From JAENVU01 sp038250905 (GTDB taxonomy: Bacteria > Actinomycetota > Acidimicrobiia > IMCC26256 > JAENVU01), in contig JBBSBV010000009.1 in the NCBI GenBank assembly GCA_038250905.1, positions 1 through 64,000 on the forward strand: DNA of 64,000 nucleotides, given 5' to 3'. Shown in pieces: positions 43,097 to 50,467 of the stretch (the stretch's first letter is position 1; the number at the start of each line of letters is the position of its first letter). Position numbers and translations under genes: made by a program. The notes beneath the pieces were generated by a model. That model was given only the letters and a program-made list of their open reading frames with translations. It made no database searches and was not told where the DNA came from.

Positions 43097-43330
43097 GGGC
43101 GGGAGAACCTATGGCCGCAACCCGGACGGGCGAACGAGACATTCGACCTATTTCGCCCGTCGGGGGTCGGAACAATGCTCGACCGTCAGCGCGCGGCGAG
43201 GTCGCCGAAGAACCCGACGATCGTGGCGAGCCACCCTGACCCCCTTCGGCACCCCACAGAACGAGACCGCCCGCATCCTCCATGACGGCTCTCTGGCGCA
43301 TGCGGGCAGGGATTCGTAGGCTCCCGGGCC
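43097..43330. promoter_or_regulatory. Divergent promoter region of two secreted-protein genes
   Basis: TAGGTT on the minus strand (43111-43106) faces the poly-Thr protein, and TAGGCT on the plus strand (43317-43322) lies 8 bases before ATG 43331. No gene is seen in the roughly 200 bases between them. Confidence 0.4.
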
Positions 43331-45376
43331 ATGCGTCCGTTGCGTGCCCTTCGCGTCATTCCCGTCGTCGTCGTCATCGGCCTGGTCGGCAGTGCCCTCG
43401 GCCCCGCTGCCGCCGTCGCCGACAACCATCACGGCGACCATCACGGCGACCATCACGACCAGCGGGACGCGAAGTTCCGCGTCGGCGCGGCCGCGGTCGA
43501 CATCACGCCGCCCCTCGCCACGAGCGGTGCCCCGAACCCCGCCGCGTGTGCTGCCCCCGCCGGATACACCGGCCACCACCTCCTCGGCCTCGAGGAGCCG
43601 TACCTGGACACGAACGGTAACCAGCGGCACGACGACGGCGAACCGTTCCAGGACTGCCCGGTCCCGCGCACCGATGGGACGACCGCGCCGCCCGACGGTC
43701 GGTGGGATGGCATCTACCTCGGCGGCGGTAACTGCTGTGACCGACAGCCGACCGCGGTGCTCGACCCGATCTGGGCCCGCACCATCGTCGTTTCGAACGG
43801 CGACCACGAGGTGGCCATCACCAGTGTCGACAACGAAGGTGTGTTCAAGGAGATCTGGGACCGCGTACGGGCGAAGGTGCGCTCGGACGGCGTGACCACC
43901 CTCGACGAGATGTTCTTCAGCTCAACCCACGACGAATCCGCACCCGACACGATCGGGATCACCGGACCGTCCGAGACGAGTTCCGGCGTCGACCCGTTCT
44001 ACGTGGAGTTCCTCGTCGACCGCACTGCGCACGCGATCGAGCAGGCGGCGTCGAAGTTGCAGCGTGCCAACATCCGGTACGGATCCGTTCGCCCGAACGA
44101 CCTGACGACGTGTTGGTCGTCGTACCCGTTCGTGGCCGACGAATCGATCGGCGTCATGCAGGCCGTCCGCCCGAACGGCAGCGCCATCGCGACCCTCGTC
44201 AACTACGGGATCCACGCCGAGGAACTCGGCTTCTCGGACGACAACCAGGACCGCCTGCACCTCTCCTCCGACTGGCCGAACTTCGCCCGCCTGAAGCTCG
44301 AGTCGTACTTCGGCGGCATGGCGATGACGATGGCCGGCGCCAACGGCTCGGTCGAGATGCCCCAGGTGTACCCGGCGCCGCGGGACCACACGCCGACCAG
44401 CCTCTACTCGTCGGTCGGCAACGGCGGGTGCCGGACCATCTACACCAACGACGCCACCCGGGCTCCGTACGGGTACCACGCGTCGACCCAGGCACGCGGT
44501 GAGGCCATCGCGCGCTGGAGCCTGTGGGCGCTGGCGACGGGGTCGTGGTCACACTCCGACGCGGTGAAGTCGAAGCGCACCACGTTCTTCATGCCACTCG
44601 AGAACGCACTCTTCGCACTCGGCGGTTCGTTCGGCGTCATCCCCGGCAAGGACGGGTACGTCGACGGGCGCAAGCTCACGCGGAACGCGGCCGGAATCGC
44701 GGACCCGTTCGAGATCGCCAACCAATTCCAGACCGACGTCGCGTGGTACCGCATCGGCGACGCCGACTTCGTGAGCGCGCCCGGTGAGCTGTTCCCGTTC
44801 ACGTACGTACGGTCCTTCGGCGGGCCGGAAGACCAGGCCGTGCCCGACGGCGCGAACCCGCCGCCGTGGATCATGGCCAGGCTCTCGCAGCCGTACCGCT
44901 TCATCGAGGGCCTCGGTGAAGACATGGTGGGCTACCTGTTCCCGAAGTCGAACGCGGTCGGGGTACCGCTCACGCTCGACGGCGCCGACGACCACGACCG
45001 GTTCGGTTGCGGCCACTCCGACGACGGCGAAGCCGCGGCCAAGGACGCTGGCGGAATCGCCGCGACCCAACTCGCGGCCTTGTTGCCACCGACATCCGAC
45101 CTCACGGTCGCGGGCCGTTACGTGTGGCGCGACGGCACGCGCCACCGCAGCCCCCTCGGCGAAGGTGGCCAGGCTTGCACCGGCGCCGCCAACACCTTCG
45201 TGCCCGGTCCCGGCGCCACCGGCATCGCCACTGCGCGAGGCACGATCACCGTCGACGGCCGCCACTGGTTCTGGATGGACCTCCACGGCCAACGCGAGTC
45301 CGCCCCCAGCACCCAGACCCGCGGCATCATCGACCACGACGGCCACCGTATTTTCCTCGACGTGTTCGCGCCCTGA
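43331..45376 (+). CDS. Secreted neutral/alkaline ceramidase-like protein
   Basis: A 681-residue exported protein. A signal peptide (about 1-30, ending ALGPAAAVADN) precedes a His/Asp-rich segment HHGDHHGDHHD, then a neutral ceramidase-like domain starting FRVGAAAVDITPPLA. Family-like metal residues may be in STHDESAPD and YGIHAEELGF. A ceramidase would cleave the amide of sphingolipids; here the family includes many uncharacterised secreted hydrolases, so the substrate is not sure. CCDRQ, DCP and TCW cysteines suggest extracellular disulfides. TAGGCT box 8 bases before the ATG. Confidence 0.75.
   Translation: MRPLRALRVIPVVVVIGLVGSALGPAAAVADNHHGDHHGDHHDQRDAKFRVGAAAVDITPPLATSGAPNPAACAAPAGYTGHHLLGLEEPYLDTNGNQRHDDGEPFQDCPVPRTDGTTAPPDGRWDGIYLGGGNCCDRQPTAVLDPIWARTIVVSNGDHEVAITSVDNEGVFKEIWDRVRAKVRSDGVTTLDEMFFSSTHDESAPDTIGITGPSETSSGVDPFYVEFLVDRTAHAIEQAASKLQRANIRYGSVRPNDLTTCWSSYPFVADESIGVMQAVRPNGSAIATLVNYGIHAEELGFSDDNQDRLHLSSDWPNFARLKLESYFGGMAMTMAGANGSVEMPQVYPAPRDHTPTSLYSSVGNGGCRTIYTNDATRAPYGYHASTQARGEAIARWSLWALATGSWSHSDAVKSKRTTFFMPLENALFALGGSFGVIPGKDGYVDGRKLTRNAAGIADPFEIANQFQTDVAWYRIGDADFVSAPGELFPFTYVRSFGGPEDQAVPDGANPPPWIMARLSQPYRFIEGLGEDMVGYLFPKSNAVGVPLTLDGADDHDRFGCGHSDDGEAAAKDAGGIAATQLAALLPPTSDLTVAGRYVWRDGTRHRSPLGEGGQACTGAANTFVPGPGATGIATARGTITVDGRHWFWMDLHGQRESAPSTQTRGIIDHDGHRIFLDVFAP
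43426..43459 (+). repeat. 12-base direct repeat encoding HHGD
   Basis: Almost three tandem copies of a 12-base unit encode HHGDHHGDHHD just after the signal peptide of the ceramidase-like protein. The repeat is in frame and could bind metal in the exported protein. Confidence 0.8.
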
Positions 45377-45383
45377 TCACAGC

Positions 45384-45389
45384 TAGGGT
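45384..45389 (+). promoter_or_regulatory. Leaderless -10-like box before dop
   Basis: TAGGGT 6 bases before the dop GTG, in the 19-base gap after the ceramidase-like gene. No Shine-Dalgarno sequence is present, which supports a leaderless dop-pup transcript. Confidence 0.5.
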
Positions 45390-45395
45390 CAACGC

Positions 45396-46880
45396 GTGGC
45401 GGTTCCGAAGGTTTGTGGCATCGAGACGGAGTACGGCGTCGTGCTGCGGAACGCGGCCGATCCCAACCCGGTGCTGGCGTCGTCACTGCTGATCAACGGG
45501 TATGTCGAGCATCGCCGGGTGGGGTGGGACTTCGACGACGAGAGCCCCGGCCGTGACGCCCGCGGCTTCGGACGGGACACCAGCCTTGCCCCGGCGATCG
45601 AGACCCACCTCGTCAACACTGTCCTCACCAACGGCGCCCGCTACTACGTGGACCACGCCCATCCCGAGTACTCCACGCCCGAATGCTCCACCGCGTTGGA
45701 GCTCGTCCTCGCCGACAAGGCAGGGGAGCGGATCCTCGACCAGTCGATGCGGGCCTCGCGACGCCTGCTCGAGCCGGGCCAGGAGATCGTCGTCTACAAG
45801 AACAACTCCGACGGCAAGGGCAACTCGTACGGCACCCACGAGAACTACCTCGTCGACCGCCACACGCCGTTCACGAGTCTGGTCAAGCACCTGCTGCCGT
45901 GGTTCGTCTCCCGGCAGGTGTTCACCGGGGCGGGCAAAGTCGGTGCGGAGAACGGCGCCGATCCCGTCGACTTCCAACTCTCGTGCCGCGCCGACTTCTT
46001 CGAGGAGGAGGTCGGGCTCGAGACCACGCTCAAGCGTCCGCTGGTGAACACCCGCGACGAGCCCCACGGCGATCCGCAGAAGTACCGCCGGCTCCACGTG
46101 ATCGCCGGCGATGCCAACCTCTGCGAGGTGGCGACGTACCTGAAGATCGGCACCATGGCGATCGTGCTCGGCATGATCGAGGACAACTTCATCGACAAGG
46201 ACCTCTCCATCGTGGGCCCGGTCCACGCCGTACGCACCATCTCGCACGACCCGACGTTGAGCGCCACGATGGATCTGTCGGAGGGCGGTTCCTGCACCGC
46301 GGTCGAACTCCAGTGGGAGTTCCTCAAACTCGCCCAGAAGTACGCCGACGAGACGGGCCTCGAACTCTGTGGCGGTGACGTCGGCCACGACGTCCTGCGC
46401 CGATGGGAGGAGACGCTCACCGCCCTCGAACGCGACCCGATGAGCCTCAACGGACAACTCGACTGGGTCACCAAGCTCGCCCTGCTCGACGCCTACCGCG
46501 ATCGCGACGGCATCGGCTGGGACGACCCGAAACTCGCCCTGCTCGACCTGCAGTACCACGACGTCCGGCCCGACCGCTCGTTGTACGAGCGACTGGTCCG
46601 GGCGGGGAAAGTTGAACGCCTCGTGAAGGAATCCGATGTGGAGCGGGCAATGACCGAACCGCCCGACACAACCCGGGCATACTTCCGAGGTCAGTGCCTG
46701 GCTCGGTGGCCCGACTCCGTCGTCGCCGCCAACTGGGACAGTTTGATCCTCGACGTCGGTTCGGACCCCCTCCGGCGGATTCCCATGATGGAACCGCTCA
46801 AGGGAAGCCGAGCGCACGTCGAGGCGTTGTTCGAGCAGTGCACGACACCGGCACAGCTGGTCGACCAGCTCGGTTCGTAG
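45396..46880 (+). CDS. dop: Pup deamidase/depupylase Dop
   Basis: A 494-residue glutamine-synthetase-fold enzyme. The GIETEYG motif (Glu10) binds Mg-ATP; the catalytic Asp is Asp86 in YYVDHAHPEYSTPE. The Dop-specific loop is present at about residues 42-61 (VGWDFDDESPGRDARGFGRD), which distinguishes it from PafA. Dop removes Pup from substrates and deamidates Pup-Gln; since the Pup here already ends in Glu, depupylation is the expected main role. GTG start with a leaderless box. Followed by pup after 15 bases. Confidence 0.96.
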   Translation: MAVPKVCGIETEYGVVLRNAADPNPVLASSLLINGYVEHRRVGWDFDDESPGRDARGFGRDTSLAPAIETHLVNTVLTNGARYYVDHAHPEYSTPECSTALELVLADKAGERILDQSMRASRRLLEPGQEIVVYKNNSDGKGNSYGTHENYLVDRHTPFTSLVKHLLPWFVSRQVFTGAGKVGAENGADPVDFQLSCRADFFEEEVGLETTLKRPLVNTRDEPHGDPQKYRRLHVIAGDANLCEVATYLKIGTMAIVLGMIEDNFIDKDLSIVGPVHAVRTISHDPTLSATMDLSEGGSCTAVELQWEFLKLAQKYADETGLELCGGDVGHDVLRRWEETLTALERDPMSLNGQLDWVTKLALLDAYRDRDGIGWDDPKLALLDLQYHDVRPDRSLYERLVRAGKVERLVKESDVERAMTEPPDTTRAYFRGQCLARWPDSVVAANWDSLILDVGSDPLRRIPMMEPLKGSRAHVEALFEQCTTPAQLVDQLGS

Positions 46881-46895
46881 GCACAGGAGGTCGCA

Positions 46896-47090
46896 ATGCC
46901 AGAACGAGAGCAGATCAAGAAGCCCGCTCCCAAGGAGCGCGAAGAGGTCGAGGCCGAGACCGCCGCGCCCGCCCGCCAGGGTGAGGCCCTCAAGGAGGAA
47001 CTCGACGACCTCCTCGACGAGATCGACAGCGTGCTCGAAGCCAACGCCGAGGAGTTCGTCCGCTCGTACGTCCAGAAGGGCGGGGAGTGA
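46896..47090 (+). CDS. pup: Prokaryotic ubiquitin-like protein Pup, GGE C-terminus
   Basis: A 64-residue, mostly disordered, acidic modifier. The C-terminal half LKEELDDLLDEIDSVLEANAEEFVRSYVQKGG is the conserved helix that binds the ARC coiled coil. It ends directly in GGE, the ligation-ready form, rather than GGQ. ATG 46896 has an AGGAGG site 6 bases upstream. Located between dop and the proteasome genes as in other actinobacteria. Confidence 0.96.
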   Translation: MPEREQIKKPAPKEREEVEAETAAPARQGEALKEELDDLLDEIDSVLEANAEEFVRSYVQKGGE

Positions 47091-47117
47091 CCGACCCGCA
47101 TCGGTCGGCCTGACCCC

Positions 47118-47297
47118 GTGAGCCGGGTGCGATTCGCGCGGTCGTCGAACGGAACGTCCAAGACGCTCGCGCACGGAACCCGGCTCGGCGCCTCCCGGGT
47201 CCCCGACAACATCCTCGCCGCGAGCCGTGAGGAGCGATCGCTGCGCAAACTGCGGCGCCGGGTCGAGCGCTGGCAACGGTTCCACCGGATCCGGTGA
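47118..47297 (+). CDS. Small Arg-rich ORF between pup and prcB
   Basis: A 59-codon ORF (GTG to TGA) that fills most of the pup-prcB gap. The product is strongly basic: SRVRFARSSNGTSKTLAHGT at the start, RVPDNILAASREERSLRKL in the middle and RRRVERWQRFHRIR at the end. Third codon positions are mostly G or C, as in neighbouring real genes. No clear ribosome site precedes it. I do not recognise a family. It could be a proteasome-associated small protein or a chance ORF. Confidence 0.5.
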   Translation: MSRVRFARSSNGTSKTLAHGTRLGASRVPDNILAASREERSLRKLRRRVERWQRFHRIR

Positions 47298-47322
47298 CCC
47301 TCACGAGTAACCTCGCCCGCCC

Positions 47323-48138
47323 ATGAGCGAGCCCTCGATCTTGCCCTTCTTCGCGTCCGGCCACGATCCCGGACCGTCATTCGTCGATCTCCTCCGTCAC
47401 GTCGCACCGGACGCGCCCGGCGGCGGGCACGACATCCGCCCCGAGTCGTTCCCCATCACCCACGCGACCACGGTCGTCGCGATCCGATCCGCGACCGGCG
47501 TGGTCATGGCCGGCGACCGCCGGGCCACTGCGGGCCACATGATCGCGAACCGGCGGATCGAGAAGGTCTTCGCCGCCGACGAGCACTCCGGCGTGGCGAT
47601 CGCCGGCGCGGCAGGCCCCGCCGTCGAGATGGTGCGGCTCTTCCAGGTACAGCTCCGCCACTACGAGAAGGTGGAGGGCGTGCAGCTCAGCCTCGAGGGC
47701 AAGGCCAACCAGCTCGCCCAGATGGTGCGGGCAAACCTTCCGGCCGCGATGCAGGGCTTCGTCGTCATCCCGCTCTTCGCCGGGTACGACCACCGGCGCC
47801 AACGGGGTCGCGTGTTCTCCTACGACGCGACCGGCGGCAAGTACGAAGAGGCCGACTACCAGACCAACGGATCGGGTGGCGTGCACGCCCGCAACTGGAT
47901 CAAGGCCGGCTGGAACGAGGGGATCGCCGCCGATGACGCGGTTGCCCTCGCGATCAAGTCGCTGTTCGCGGCGGCCGACGAGGACGCGGCCACCGGCGGC
48001 CCCGACCTCGTGCGCGGGATCTACCCGATGGTGGCCACCATCGACGCCGACGGCTTCACCCTCCTCGACGACACCGACATCGCCGCCCGCTGCCAGGATC
48101 TCCTCGGCGGCCCCGAGCGGGGAGGCAACGAATCATGA
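47323..48138 (+). CDS. prcB: 20S proteasome beta subunit
   Basis: A 271-residue precursor. A propeptide of 48 residues is removed to expose the catalytic Thr49 in ITHATTVVAIRSATGVVMAGDRRATAGHMI; the conserved Asp and Lys partners are in AGDRR and EKVF. The core YEKVEGVQLSLEGKANQLAQMVRANLPAAMQG and the GSGG segment (TNGSGG) match actinobacterial PrcB. It forms two central heptameric rings and provides all proteolytic sites. A TAACCT box (47308-47313) is 9 bases before the ATG, so prcBA may also have its own promoter. ATGA overlap with prcA. Confidence 0.97.
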   Translation: MSEPSILPFFASGHDPGPSFVDLLRHVAPDAPGGGHDIRPESFPITHATTVVAIRSATGVVMAGDRRATAGHMIANRRIEKVFAADEHSGVAIAGAAGPAVEMVRLFQVQLRHYEKVEGVQLSLEGKANQLAQMVRANLPAAMQGFVVIPLFAGYDHRRQRGRVFSYDATGGKYEEADYQTNGSGGVHARNWIKAGWNEGIAADDAVALAIKSLFAAADEDAATGGPDLVRGIYPMVATIDADGFTLLDDTDIAARCQDLLGGPERGGNES

Positions 48139-48815
48139 ACATGCCGTTCTACGTGTCACCCGAACAGATGATGAAGGACCGGGCCGACTACGCCCGGAAG
48201 GGCATCGCACGCGGCCGCAGCCTCGTCGCCATCGAGTGCGACGAAGGTGTGGTCATCGTCGCCGAGAACCCGAGTCGAACGCTCTACAAGGTGAGTGAGA
48301 TCTACGACCGCATCGCGTTCGCGGGGGTCGGCAAGTACAACGAGTTCCAGAGCCTCAAGATCGGCGGGGTCCGCCTGGCCGATCTCAAGGGTTACCAGTA
48401 CTCACCCGAGGACGTGAGCGCGAGTTCGTTGGCGAACGCGTACGCGCAGACGCTCGGACAGGTGTTCACCCACGAGATGAAGCCGTACGAGGTCGAGATC
48501 CTCGTGGCGCAGGTGGGGGCGACGCCCGACGAACCCAACCAGATGTTCCACATCCTCTACGACGGCACCGTGATGGACGAGCAGGGTTTCACCGTGCTCG
48601 GTGGCGAGGCCGAACGCATCGCCGATGCCGTACGCGAGGGCTACTCCGACGGCATGGCGCTCGCCGCTGCCGTCGCACTCGGCGCCCGTTCGCTCGCCAA
48701 CAGCGGCGAGAACCTCGGCGCCGGCCAACTCGAAGTCGCGTTGCTCGACCGGGCCCGACCGGAACGCGCATTCCGCCGGATCAAGGGCGACGAACTCGAA
48801 GCACTCCTGAGTTAG
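48135..48815 (+). CDS. prcA: 20S proteasome alpha subunit
   Basis: A 226-residue alpha subunit that forms the outer heptameric rings and the gate. The N-terminus MNMPFYVSPEQMMKDRADYARKGIARGRSLVA is the gating segment plus H0 helix; VGKYNEFQSLKIGGVRLADLKGYQYSPEDVSA follows the family. The C-terminal acidic/basic tail is shorter than in mycobacteria. Lys residues near the alpha-ring pockets would take the ARC GQYL tails. Its stop overlaps the convergent APH gene by 4 bases. Confidence 0.97.
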   Translation: MNMPFYVSPEQMMKDRADYARKGIARGRSLVAIECDEGVVIVAENPSRTLYKVSEIYDRIAFAGVGKYNEFQSLKIGGVRLADLKGYQYSPEDVSASSLANAYAQTLGQVFTHEMKPYEVEILVAQVGATPDEPNQMFHILYDGTVMDEQGFTVLGGEAERIADAVREGYSDGMALAAAVALGARSLANSGENLGAGQLEVALLDRARPERAFRRIKGDELEALLS

Positions 48816-49687
48816 GCCTCCGGTTCGCCCATCCGGCGGGACACCGCGTCGAGCGTCCGCCAGGGTGGACCATCGCGGATCGCGCGGAGGAGTTCTCGCG
48901 CTGCTCGTTGCCCGTCCGGGAGTTGGTCGCCTGGATCGAAGCGCCACGCTGCGACCATCGCAAGAACAAGGACCCGGCACTCGGCGAGCAGTTCTTGGTC
49001 GGCATCCGGATATCGGTCGCTGACTGCTTCGGGCACATGGGCGAGGTCGAACTCGACCGGGCCACGGCAACAGGTCTCGAGGTCGATGAATCGCAGCCCG
49101 TTCTTCGTGCTGAGCACGTTGCCTGGATGCGGTTCGCCGTGCAACAGCTGTTCGACGGCGCCCCGCTCGCTGATCGCTGATCCCACGCGTTCAAGCGTGG
49201 TGCGGAGAAGCTCCCGGTCCGCATCGGCGAGCGCCGGAGTGCAGTCGCGGCTGGCAACGAGTTGTTGCGCCTCCGCGACACGATCAGTGAAGTGCGGCGT
49301 GGCGACCTCGAGCTTTCGCATGCCGGCGTGCAGCCGCTCGAGCGCATCCGCGTACTCCGCCGGGGACGGCCCTTGCGGAGCCACCGGTTCGTAGTAGCTC
49401 CACAGCGTGACCACGAAGCCATCACGCTCGTAGGCGCGCGGCTCCACTCGAGGCTCGAGCGCCGCGACCGGGCTCTCGGTTTCGGCGAGCCGTAGCGCAA
49501 GCTCGACCTCGAACTGAGCGACCTCCTGCCCCACATGTCCGACTCGGGCAAAGACGTCGCACGGCAGCAGCCGCAGCGCCAACTTGTTCGAGTTGTGAAG
49601 AACGGTCGCGTGGTCGGCTGACAGGTCGAGCGCGGCGGCGACAGACCTGGCCGCAGCCACCGCTCGCGAAACCTCTGATGACTGCAT
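48812..49687 (-). CDS. Aminoglycoside-phosphotransferase-family kinase, probable insert
   Basis: A 291-residue APH/choline-kinase-fold protein. The catalytic loop reads LLHGEPHPGNVL: the usual Asp of HGDxHxxN is Glu, a variant seen in some uncharacterised phosphotransferases. The Mg-binding segment is FIDLETCCRGPVEFDLAHV. The sequence is less GC-extreme than its neighbours and the gene lies opposite to prcA and pafA, breaking the usual prcA-pafA proximity, so acquisition by transfer is plausible. It has its own sigma70-like promoter. The substrate is unknown; antibiotic resistance is not implied. Confidence 0.8.
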   Translation of the reverse strand: MQSSEVSRAVAAARSVAAALDLSADHATVLHNSNKLALRLLPCDVFARVGHVGQEVAQFEVELALRLAETESPVAALEPRVEPRAYERDGFVVTLWSYYEPVAPQGPSPAEYADALERLHAGMRKLEVATPHFTDRVAEAQQLVASRDCTPALADADRELLRTTLERVGSAISERGAVEQLLHGEPHPGNVLSTKNGLRFIDLETCCRGPVEFDLAHVPEAVSDRYPDADQELLAECRVLVLAMVAAWRFDPGDQLPDGQRAARELLRAIRDGPPWRTLDAVSRRMGEPEA

Positions 49688-49782
49688 CTCTCGCCTCGTC
49701 GCCGCGCGGCGTGGAGATCTTGACGGCGCGCAACCCGTGCCTGATGCCGAGCGGCTCGTATGAGCCAGGCGGCCGAGAACCC

Positions 49783-49810
49783 AGATTACGCAGCGAACAG
49801 ATCGTGACAA
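49783..49810 (-). promoter_or_regulatory. Sigma70-type promoter for the APH-family gene
   Basis: TTGTCA (49810-49805) and TAATCT (49788-49783) with a 16-base spacer on the minus strand, a better -35/-10 pair than most in this window. The predicted 5' leader is about 90 bases and contains a small 5-bp hairpin. It lies just beyond the end of the DinB-like gene. Confidence 0.55.
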
Positions 49811-49830
49811 TCGCGCCTGTTACCCAGGCG

Positions 49831-50319
49831 TCACGCCACCTCGCGAGCGGCGGCGATCTCGCGCAGGTGGTGCGCGCCCTCGTGGGCGGCGTGACGGACC
49901 AACCAGCCGGCGTCGTGCGATACACCACCGAGCGTGAACGGGCGGGTCCAGGCCTCACCGGAAACACCGGCCGCCGCCCCGACGAGTCCCGCGGCGGCGC
50001 GATCGATGCGGTCGAGTGCCGATGCCGAGTCGGTCGTCCCGAGCCCGGGCGGTCTGGCTTCGTCGGGCAGCGGCGAAATCTCCGCGCCGGGCTGGTCGAG
50101 CACGGTCGCCAACGCCGCGCCCGATCGCTCCAGGACCTCGCCCACGTGGACCACGTACGCGAGCACGGACCATCCGCCGGGCGGATCCGACGTCACCTGG
50201 TCGGCCGTCAGACCGTCGAGCGCCCGGCGGTACCGACCCGGAAATGTCCGTACGGCGTCGACGCCGTCGTGCACCGAGATCGACGACTCGTCAACTCCAC
50301 AGGTCGGACAGTTCGCCAT
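49831..50319 (-). CDS. DinB-like / mycothiol-maleylpyruvate-isomerase-like protein
   Basis: A 162-residue helical-bundle protein: CPTCGVDESSISVHDGVDAVRTFPGRYRRAL, GGWSVLAYVVHVGEVLERSG and GWLVRHAAHEGAHHLREIA with the three-His metal site. The N-terminal CPTCG adds a possible extra thiol pair. Family members are mycothiol-dependent enzymes or of unknown role. ATG 50319 has GAGGAG 8 bases upstream; GTG 50328 is the alternative. It transcribes away from pafA. Confidence 0.78.
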   Translation of the reverse strand: MANCPTCGVDESSISVHDGVDAVRTFPGRYRRALDGLTADQVTSDPPGGWSVLAYVVHVGEVLERSGAALATVLDQPGAEISPLPDEARPPGLGTTDSASALDRIDRAAAGLVGAAAGVSGEAWTRPFTLGGVSHDAGWLVRHAAHEGAHHLREIAAAREVA

Positions 50320-50437
50320 GGCCACCACTCCTCGTCGACGTCGATTCGTACGCCGGGCCGTACGGTACGGGCTGGCGCGACCCCAAAGTGCTCCAACAAG
50401 TGGTCAACCTTCGCCGCAGGGCACCGATAGCCTGCCC

Positions 50438-50467
50438 ATGATGCGGCTCATCCTCCGGAGCGCGTAG
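50438..50467 (+). CDS. Short leaderless ORF abutting pafA
   Basis: MMRLILRSA (or MRLILRSA from the second ATG): a TAGCCT box (50428-50433) lies 7 bases before the second ATG, and its stop codon shares one base with the pafA GTG. The pafA ribosome site (CGGAG) lies inside it. This is the arrangement of a translationally coupled upstream ORF; whether it is translated is unknown. Confidence 0.4.
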   Translation: MMRLILRSA

